From NCBI GenBank assembly GCA_022712835.1, contig JAFLJU010000071.1, positions 1-6,851 of the forward strand: a stretch of DNA of 6,851 nucleotides, read 5' to 3'. Shown here in pieces: positions 1 to 5,447 of this stretch. Numbering within the stretch: position 1 is the stretch's first letter; every line of letters starts with the position of its first letter. The notes under the pieces are model-generated. The model saw only the letters and a program-made list of their open reading frames with translations. It did no database searches and was not told where the DNA came from. The position numbers were made by a program, and so were the translations under genes. The DNA is from Desulfobacteraceae bacterium. GTDB taxonomy: Bacteria > Desulfobacterota > Desulfobacteria > Desulfobacterales > Desulfobacteraceae.

Positions 1-133
1 AAACAGGAGCTAAGAAACAGATCCGGTTGGACAATGATCCATTCTATATAAGTCCTGACCGTACAAGAAAGAGGCGTGAAGACATGGCTTGTCAATCTTG
101 TACGTTCCTAAGCTAAAGCTTCCTTGATTCTAA
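1..133. other. Unrecognised sequence abutting the truncated phosphorylase gene
   Basis: This stretch precedes the point where phosphorylase homology begins and does not encode the expected upstream phosphorylase residues in any + frame. A + strand frame is open from base 3 to a TAA at 114-116 (37 codons, Lys/Arg-rich, ending in a CQSCTFLS-like tail) and could be the 3' end of a gene beginning outside the window. However, the reverse strand also has an open frame here, so coding is weakly supported. I do not recognise the peptide as any family. The position fits the end of an inserted mobile element or a rearrangement breakpoint, but no terminal inverted repeat or target duplication can be shown because the other end is not in the window. 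Confidence 0.35.
60..104. repeat. 9-bp inverted repeat near the breakpoint
   Basis: CGTACAAGA at 60-68 is perfectly complementary to TCTTGTACG at 96-104, with a 27-base loop. No U-tract follows on either strand, so it is not a typical intrinsic terminator. It lies about 30 bases before the phosphorylase breakpoint and could be a structural element of an inserted sequence. It does not match the compact 34-nt shape of a group II intron domain V. Its function is unknown. Confidence 0.4.
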
Positions 134-1264
134 GCATTGCATTCCACCATTTTAAAAGCCAGCCTGTTTAAAGAATTCAACCGGATATATCCGGGTAAGA
201 TAAGAAACATCACCAACGGGATCACCCCCAGACGATGGTTGTACCAATCAAACCCGGATCTTTCAACACTCATCACCTCGGTCATCGGACCTGCTTGGAT
301 ATCTGATCTTGCACACCTGAAAACGCTGATTCCCTATGCCGACGATGGTCCCTTCAAAGCCCAATGGCAAGCGGTGAAACTTGCCAACAAAAAACGGCTG
401 ACAAGGTATACCCTGCGAAAAACCGGATTGGGGGTCAATCCCCATACCCTGTTTGATATCCACGCCAAACGGATGCATGAATACAAACGCCAGCTTCTCA
501 ACATCCTCCATGTGATTCACTTGTACAATGGTCTCCGGGAAAATCCGGATTCCCTTGACACGCCCCGTAGCTTTTTCTTTGCCGGAAAAGCCGCCCCCGC
601 CTATGCCCAGGCAAAACTGATCATCAAGCTGATCACCTCGGTTTCCCAGACTATTAATCAGGACCCTTTGACCCGGGGGAAACTCAGTATCATTTTTCTG
701 CCCAATTATTGTATTTCCCAGGCAGAAAAACTCATTCCGGCAGCCGACATTTCTGAACAGATCTCCACCGCCGGACTTGAGGCATCGGGAACCGGAAATA
801 TGAAATTTGCATTGAACGGGGCATTGACCATTGGCACCCTGGATGGTGCCAACGTGGAAATCCTGGAAGAGGTGGGCAAGGAAAATATTTTTATCTTCGG
901 TCTTAAAGCAGACGAAGTTGTTCAAAAAAGAGCGCACGGGTATGACCCGAGAAAAATCTATGAAGAAAACTCAGGACTCAAACGCGTCATCGACATGATT
1001 GACGCCGACTTTTTTTCGCCCCAGGATCCTGGGTTATTTAAACCCATCATCCAATCCCTTGTGGACCAGGGTGATTATTATCTGGTCTTTGCGGACTTTG
1101 CCGCCTATGCCAAAGCCCAGCAGGACGTTGCCAGGGCTTATCAGGACCAGGACCGCTGGACACGGATGTCCATCTTAAATACCGCCAACATGGGGAAATT
1201 TTCCAGTGACCGGGCGGTCCGGGAATATGCCAACGAAATCTGGAATTCGGTCCCACTGCCCTAA
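134..1264 (+). pseudogene. glgP: Glycogen/alpha-glucan phosphorylase, C-terminal half only (5' end lost)
   Basis: Glycogen phosphorylase (GT35 family) releases glucose 1-phosphate from alpha-1,4-glucan with phosphate, using PLP; it is cytoplasmic. About 375 residues are present against roughly 800-840 in the family, and they correspond to the C-terminal catalytic domain. Visible motifs, numbered from the TTG at 137, are TNGITPRRW (26-34), the HAKRMHEYKRQ block (109-119) and EASGTGNMKFALNGALTIG (215-233). Lys223 of that last block is the PLP-binding lysine, equivalent to Lys680 of rabbit muscle enzyme. Homology starts at codons A-L-H-S (134-145), normally internal to the protein. The preceding codon (131-133) is TAA. 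About 455 N-terminal residues, including part of the substrate site, are missing, and no ribosome binding site precedes the TTG. The fragment is therefore probably non-functional unless the break is an assembly artefact or a removable intervening sequence. The C-terminus looks intact, and the EAL-HDOD gene follows after 31 bases. Confidence 0.85.
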
Positions 1265-1286
1265 AACAAAGTAACCATATCGACAC

Positions 1287-1292
1287 GGAGGA
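1287..1292 (+). promoter_or_regulatory. Ribosome binding site of the EAL-HDOD gene
   Basis: GGAGGA lies only three bases before the ATG at 1296. It is a strong Shine-Dalgarno match, though closely spaced, and it supports this start because the next in-frame Met is about 50 codons inside the conserved EAL region. Confidence 0.7.
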
Positions 1293-1295
1293 CGG

Positions 1296-2534
1296 ATGAA
1301 ACCCAATAATAGTAACAACGATTTAAAACCGGTGACCTTTGCCAGACTCCCGATATTTGATGGTAAAAAAAATCTCTGGGGATATGAGCTGGTCTATTAT
1401 TTTACCGATGGGGAACAGGCATCCAGGGAGATCACACCAGATCTGATGTCCGGCACCGCCCTATCACTTGAACAGACAATTGACCGGGAGAAGAATATCA
1501 TGGTCAATTTCTCCCGGCAGAATCTTTTGGACGATATTCCCTATATCCTCCCACCGGGCCGTACATCCATTAAAATCATGGACCCAGGAGGCCTCATGCC
1601 CCCCCATGCCCAGGCCCTGACCCGGTTGCAGCAGGACGGTTACCAGATAGCTATGCCCTGGGTAAAGGATCATGGGGCCTTCCCGGTCGTTTTTGATCAG
1701 ACCGATATGATCTGCCTGGATATTTCCAACCGGGTGCTGCCCGACCTTACCGATATCTGTGGCAAAGCACAATCCTATAGTTCCAGATTGCTGGCCCAGG
1801 GAGTGGACGACCAAACCAAATTTAATATCTGCGCAAGAGCGGGTTTTTCATTTTTCCAGGGGTCTTTTTTCAAACAACCCGAGAATATCTCGGTTAAACG
1901 CGTGTTGTCCGGAACCATTTCCAGATTTAAGCTCATGGAAGCCATAGAGCAGAAGGATCCTGATTTTTCAACCCTTGCCGACACCATCCAGGCCGATGTG
2001 GCCATCAGTTTCCGCCTGCTCTCCTATCTCAACTCAGCTTCGTTCGGAGTTCGAAGGAAGGTGGATTCCATCAAGGACGCCATTACCATGCTGGGGTGGG
2101 ATAATTTAAAAACCTGGCTCAGGGTGGTGCTCCTTGCCGAAGTATCAGAAAACCGCCACGCTTCCGAACTGATCTTCCTTTCTGCCCAGCGAGGTAAATT
2201 TTTAGAACAGGTCGGCCTGTCCCATGATTTCTGGGGGTTTGAGCCGGACTCCCTCTTTCTTCTAGGCATGTTTTCCCTCCTGGATGCCCTGCTCAACCAG
2301 CCCATGATTGAAATCGTAAAATATCTTCCCCTGGCGGATAAGCTCAAAGGGGCTCTTTGCTTGGCAGACAACAATGAATATGTCCCCTTGCTGAAACTGG
2401 CCCGATATTTTGAGGAAGCCGCCTTTGAAAAGAGCGATGCCATGATTGTCCAGCTGGGACTTGATACTCTAAAAACAAAACAGGCCTATTCCAACGCCCT
2501 GGTCTTTGCCAATCAGTTAAGTCAACTATCTTGA
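1296..2534 (+). CDS. EAL and HDOD domain signalling protein (YuxH-type, degenerate EAL)
   Basis: A complete 412-residue cytoplasmic protein with the family's usual length and order. A divergent EAL domain occupies about residues 14-200, and an HDOD domain about 205-400. The start is typical of the family: ARLPIFDGKKNLWGYELVYY (16-35), where the catalytic EAL signature has become YEL. Also visible are NFSRQNLL (71-78) and GFSFFQGSFFKQP (183-195), matching the end of an EAL barrel. The DDFGTG metal-binding loop is absent (IAMPWVKDHG instead), ELTE is replaced by KIMD, and the lysine of the K-I-D strand is missing. Cyclic-di-GMP hydrolysis is therefore unlikely. The HDOD core is recognisable around LLSYLNSASFG (241-251), with IKDAITMLGWDNLKTWL (259-275) following. 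HDOD domains lack HD phosphohydrolase residues and usually mediate protein contacts in signalling. The gene sits 31 bases after the phosphorylase remnant and may share its transcript. The partner or pathway cannot be told from sequence. Confidence 0.9.
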   Translation: MKPNNSNNDLKPVTFARLPIFDGKKNLWGYELVYYFTDGEQASREITPDLMSGTALSLEQTIDREKNIMVNFSRQNLLDDIPYILPPGRTSIKIMDPGGLMPPHAQALTRLQQDGYQIAMPWVKDHGAFPVVFDQTDMICLDISNRVLPDLTDICGKAQSYSSRLLAQGVDDQTKFNICARAGFSFFQGSFFKQPENISVKRVLSGTISRFKLMEAIEQKDPDFSTLADTIQADVAISFRLLSYLNSASFGVRRKVDSIKDAITMLGWDNLKTWLRVVLLAEVSENRHASELIFLSAQRGKFLEQVGLSHDFWGFEPDSLFLLGMFSLLDALLNQPMIEIVKYLPLADKLKGALCLADNNEYVPLLKLARYFEEAAFEKSDAMIVQLGLDTLKTKQAYSNALVFANQLSQLS

Positions 2535-2577
2535 AATAATAGCATCTCAGCGACATTCGAATAATTAATTCGGACAA

Positions 2578-2600
2578 TCCCATGTAAATATCACATGGGA
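2578..2600 (+). repeat. 8-bp perfect hairpin downstream of the EAL-HDOD gene
   Basis: TCCCATGT (2578-2585) pairs with ACATGGGA (2593-2600) around a 7-base loop, 43 bases after the EAL-HDOD stop. No T-run follows, so it is a poor intrinsic terminator by itself. It could protect the 3' end of the mRNA or be incidental. Confidence 0.5.
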
Positions 2601-2674
2601 ATAAAGTCTTGGGGACATTTTCGGTGGCTTATTATTGAATACGATGCTGTCCTAACCACTCAGGTTTTCAGATT

Positions 2675-2767
2675 GAAAGCGTTATGCTTTCCCGCTATAA
2701 AGTCGTGTTAAGTGAAAGACACCACGGCGAATGTATAATAGCGAAAAAAGCATAACGCTTTTTTTTT
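2675..2767. repeat. Nested palindrome: two self-complementary hairpins in inverted orientation
   Basis: A 15-bp arm at 2676-2690 is the exact reverse complement of 2747-2761, followed inward by a further 6-bp match (CGCTAT 2693-2698 with ATAGCG 2738-2743). Each arm is also a hairpin by itself: GAAAGC-GTTAT-GCTTTC at 2675-2691 and a longer version at 2744-2764 with loop ATAAC. The RNA could therefore form either one long stem of about 85 bases or two short ones. It occupies the space between two convergent genes. It may be a duplicated terminator or a small palindromic repeat element; its copy number in the genome is unknown. Confidence 0.75.
2744..2767. terminator. Bidirectional intrinsic terminator between convergent genes
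   Basis: An 8-bp perfect stem (AAAAAAGC at 2744-2751 with GCTTTTTT at 2757-2764) has a 5-base loop. On the + strand the T-run extends to nine bases (2759-2767), ending transcripts from the EAL-HDOD side. On the - strand the six T residues of the stem serve ald, whose stop codon lies only 12 bases upstream. The stem is A/T-rich with only two G-C pairs, so its strength rests on the U-tract. Confidence 0.8.
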
Positions 2768-2779
2768 GGAAATTAACTA

Positions 2780-3892
2780 TTAAAGGAAATTTTCAACAGG
2801 GGTATACTCAAGGTTAAATGCCTTTGCAACTGCCTTGTATGTAATCTGGCCTTTGATAACATTTGCACCCAGCTTGATTTCCTTGTTATCCTGCATAGCT
2901 TTTTTCCATCCCTTGTTGGCAATTTCAATGGCATAGGGAAGGGTGGCGTTGGTCAGGGCTCTGGTAGAAGTCCTTGCGACTGCCCCTGGCATGTTGGCAA
3001 CGCAGTAATGTACAACACCGTCAACTTCATAGGTGGGTTCTGCATGGGTGGTGGCTTTGGATGTTTCAAAGCAGCCGCCCTGGTCAATGGCAACATCAAC
3101 AATCACAGATCCTTTTTTCATGGTTTTAAGCATCTCACGGGTGAGCAGCTTAGGTGCCTTGGTACCGGCAACCAGAACCGCACCAATAACAGCATCAGCC
3201 TTGGCAACCATTTCTGCCAGGATTGCGGCATTGGACATGACAGGAAAGCAGTTGGCAGGCATGACATCGTCAAGATAGGCCAGTCTTTCCAGGTTGGTGT
3301 CAAGGATATACACTTTTGCGCCAAGACCACAGGCCATTTTGGCTGCGTTGATACCCACCACACCACCACCGATAACTACTACTGTGGCAGGCTCAACACC
3401 GGTAACACCGCCCAGAAGAATGCCCATTCCGCCCTGGGGCATTTCCAGATATTTTGCAGCTTCCTGGGTGGCCATACGTCCTGCAACTTCACTCATGGGA
3501 ACCAGGAGGGGAAGGGAGCCATTGTCTTTTTCAATGGTCTCATAGGCAATATCAATGGATTTGCTTTTGATCAGGGCATTGGTCTGCTGTTCGTCAGCTG
3601 CCAGGTGAAGATAGGTGAACACAATCTGGTCTTCCCGGATCATGTCATACTCAGAAGGCTGGGGTTCTTTTACATGCATGACCATGTCGCAGTCTGCAAA
3701 TACCTGGGCAGGGGTATCGGCAATTGTAGCACCGGCTGCCACATAGTCTGAATCGGGAAAACCCGCGCCTGCACCCGCATTTTTTTCAACCAGAACATCA
3801 TGGCCGTTTTGTTTCATGGCAACAACGCCAGCTGGTGTCATACATACTCTGTTTTCCAATACTTTGATCTCTTTTAAGATTCCAACGCGCAT
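2780..3892 (-). CDS. ald: Alanine dehydrogenase (NAD-dependent)
   Basis: Converts L-alanine, NAD+ and water to pyruvate, ammonium and NADH (EC 1.4.1.1) in the cytoplasm. At 370 residues it has the full family length. It begins MRVGILKEIK with the substrate-binding arginine in ENRV (Arg15). Lys75 (MHVKEPQ) and His96 (TYLHLAA) match the known active-site residues. A Rossmann nucleotide-binding motif GGGVVG (175-180) is followed by an acidic residue at the end of the next strand (Asp198), fitting NAD preference. VDVAIDQGG holds Asp270, and CVANMPGAVARTSTRAL (297-313) is the conserved C-terminal block. All known catalytic residues are present. It is the last gene of the xsc-tpa-ald set, 33 bases after tpa, and is followed at once by a terminator. 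In this context it regenerates the pyruvate used by taurine transamination and disposes of the nitrogen as ammonium. Confidence 0.96.
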   Translation of the reverse strand: MRVGILKEIKVLENRVCMTPAGVVAMKQNGHDVLVEKNAGAGAGFPDSDYVAAGATIADTPAQVFADCDMVMHVKEPQPSEYDMIREDQIVFTYLHLAADEQQTNALIKSKSIDIAYETIEKDNGSLPLLVPMSEVAGRMATQEAAKYLEMPQGGMGILLGGVTGVEPATVVVIGGGVVGINAAKMACGLGAKVYILDTNLERLAYLDDVMPANCFPVMSNAAILAEMVAKADAVIGAVLVAGTKAPKLLTREMLKTMKKGSVIVDVAIDQGGCFETSKATTHAEPTYEVDGVVHYCVANMPGAVARTSTRALTNATLPYAIEIANKGWKKAMQDNKEIKLGANVIKGQITYKAVAKAFNLEYTPVENFL

Positions 3893-3898
3893 TTTAAT

Positions 3899-3905
3899 TC
3901 TCCTT
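3899..3905 (-). promoter_or_regulatory. Ribosome binding site of ald
   Basis: AAGGAGA read on the - strand lies six bases before the ATG at 3892. This is a near-ideal Shine-Dalgarno at good spacing and confirms the MRVGILKE start. Confidence 0.8.
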
Positions 3906-3925
3906 AAATTTAATGATACTAAATT

Positions 3926-5326
3926 TTATTCAAAAGTTTTTTTAATGGCTGTTTCAACTGCAGCCACAATGGTATCGACTTGCTCCTTGGTGATGATCAG
4001 GCAGGGGGCAAAGTTCATGATATTGTTCAGACCGTGGAAGCTGGAATTGGTCCGGCCCACGATCACGTTCTGTGCCATGACATTGCCCATGAGTGCTGCC
4101 ATCTGACCTTCGGTAATGGGTTCCTTGGTCTCTTTGTCAATAACAAATTCAATACCGGCAAACAGACCCTTACCCCGGACATCCCCAACCACATCATATT
4201 GCCTAAGGGTTGCAAGTTTTTCAATGAGGTAGGCTCCCACTTCAACGGAATTGTCCAGCAGATTTTCATCTTCGATGATCCGGGTGCTTTCAAGGGCTGC
4301 GGTCATGGCTGAGGTACATCCGCCATAGGTGGAGATATCCCTGAAGTAATTGAGACGATCATCCGGGTCTGCTGGATCGCAGAGGAACATGTCGTAAATT
4401 TTTTGTTTTACAACGGTGGCCGACAGGGCTTCATAGGAAGAGGCAAGGCCTTTGGCCATGGTGATGATATCAGGGTCCACATCATAGTGCTCATGGCCCC
4501 AGAAGGTACCGGTTCTGCCAAACCCGCAAACCACCTCATCCATGATCATCCAGATATCGTATTTTTTGCAGATTTCCTGGAGGAGGGGATAATATTCCTT
4601 TACTGGTATCAGGACACCGCCGCCGGCTGTAATGGGCTCCACAATCAAGCCGCCGATGGTTTCAGGACCTTCCTTAAGGATAATATCTTCGACCTTGCGG
4701 GCGCACTCAATGTCGCAGTTGCCGTAAGTTTTGTCGTATGGACAGCGATAGCAGGTGCAATGGGGGAACTCCACAAATCCTGGGACAAAGGGACCGAAAT
4801 CTTCCCTTCTCTGGGCTTGGCCAGTGGCGCTCATGGCACCGATGGTGGTGCCGTGATAGTCCCGGTCCCTGTACATTATTTTGTATTTGCCCTGTCGTTC
4901 CGGGCTGATTTTTGAGGCCTGGCGGACCATCTTAAAGGCTTTTTCATTGGCTTCGGAACCGGAATTTGAAAAATAGACTTTGTCATGGTTGGGAAGTTTT
5001 TCCAGCAGTTTTTTGGCAAACTTTATGGAAGGAACATTGCCGAATATCCCGGCAAAATAAGGCATTTTTTTCATCTGCTCACACACAGCCTCGGCAATGG
5101 AATCTCTACCGTAGCCAACCATCACACTCCAGACACCGCCTGAGGTGGCATCCAGATATTCACGGCCACGGATATCTGTGACCATAAGTCCCTTGCCCTC
5201 AACAATGATCATCTGCTCCTGGGCATTAAAGACTTTATGGGGCTTTAAATGATGCCACAGGGCATCCTTATCACCCGCCACCATTTCATCGGCATCATAG
5301 TCCAGCCAGTCGGTTTTATTGTCCAT
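3926..5326 (-). CDS. tpa: Taurine-pyruvate aminotransferase
   Basis: A PLP-dependent class III aminotransferase that moves the amino group of taurine to pyruvate, giving sulfoacetaldehyde and L-alanine (EC 2.6.1.77). The 466 residues are close to the roughly 455-465 of described Tpa proteins. Visible motifs are NSGSEANE (121-128, cofactor phosphate), the YHGT turn (157-160), MDEVVCGFGRTG (262-273) with the PLP-pyridine aspartate Asp263, and TMAKGL (289-294) with the Schiff-base Lys292. A cysteine-rich segment HCTCYRCPY...C...C (189-208) is typical of this branch of omega-aminotransferases. Sequence alone cannot fully separate taurine from beta-alanine or other omega-amino substrates. The flanking xsc and ald, which handle exactly the two products, make taurine the strong choice. 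The start is supported by a ribosome binding site and the normal family N-terminus. It lies 121 bases after xsc and 33 before ald, probably in one operon. Confidence 0.93.
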   Translation of the reverse strand: MDNKTDWLDYDADEMVAGDKDALWHHLKPHKVFNAQEQMIIVEGKGLMVTDIRGREYLDATSGGVWSVMVGYGRDSIAEAVCEQMKKMPYFAGIFGNVPSIKFAKKLLEKLPNHDKVYFSNSGSEANEKAFKMVRQASKISPERQGKYKIMYRDRDYHGTTIGAMSATGQAQRREDFGPFVPGFVEFPHCTCYRCPYDKTYGNCDIECARKVEDIILKEGPETIGGLIVEPITAGGGVLIPVKEYYPLLQEICKKYDIWMIMDEVVCGFGRTGTFWGHEHYDVDPDIITMAKGLASSYEALSATVVKQKIYDMFLCDPADPDDRLNYFRDISTYGGCTSAMTAALESTRIIEDENLLDNSVEVGAYLIEKLATLRQYDVVGDVRGKGLFAGIEFVIDKETKEPITEGQMAALMGNVMAQNVIVGRTNSSFHGLNNIMNFAPCLIITKEQVDTIVAAVETAIKKTFE

Positions 5327-5336
5327 AATATTTTAT

Positions 5337-5342
5337 CCCCTT
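5337..5342 (-). promoter_or_regulatory. Ribosome binding site of tpa
   Basis: AAGGGG on the - strand lies ten bases upstream of the ATG at 5326. It is an acceptable but slightly distant Shine-Dalgarno, weaker than that of ald. Confidence 0.6.
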
Positions 5343-5386
5343 CTTAAAATTTTGCCTACAATGTTTTTAATAAAAATTTGGAAATA

Positions 5387-5424
5387 CCGGGTCCGGCTGA
5401 ACCTTAAAGTTGCGCCGGACCCGG
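5387..5424 (-). promoter_or_regulatory. GC-rich intercistronic hairpin between xsc and tpa
   Basis: CCGGGTCCGGC (5387-5397) is an exact 11-bp inverted repeat of GCCGGACCCGG (5414-5424), with a 16-base loop. It begins 23 bases after the xsc stop in an otherwise A/T-rich 121-base gap. On the - strand it is not followed directly by a U-run: a broken T-rich stretch begins a few bases later. It is thus more likely a partial attenuator or an RNA-stabilising/processing stem than a full terminator. A dyad operator for a regulator is another possibility. Full termination would require a separate tpa promoter in the A/T-rich 5343-5386, where I see no convincing one. Confidence 0.65.
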
Positions 5425-5447
5425 ATCTAACTTAATTTACGAATACT

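Noticed and set aside
60..133. Group II intron 3' end (domains V and VI) interrupting glgP
   Set aside because: The hairpin at 60-104 has a 9-bp stem and 27-base loop, not the compact 34-nt domain V with its conserved triad, and no clear domain VI or intron 3' end is seen. It is not excluded but not supported.
134..143. Tandem GCATT-GCATT at the break as a target-site duplication
   Set aside because: The bases are simply the codons for A-L-H in the conserved block, and a true duplication would be separated by the inserted element.
137..1264. A self-standing short gene starting at TTG 137
   Set aside because: There is no ribosome binding site, and the first residues are an internal block of glycogen phosphorylase, so the start is a by-product of the break.
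2611..2652. TTGGGGACA with a distant TGTCC as a REP-type palindrome
   Set aside because: Only five bases pair (2613-2617 with 2648-2652), there is no second copy nearby, and no associated transposase is present.
3008..3751. Long open frame on the + strand inside ald
   Set aside because: It lies antisense to a gene with all catalytic residues of alanine dehydrogenase, and its translation shows no recognisable domain.
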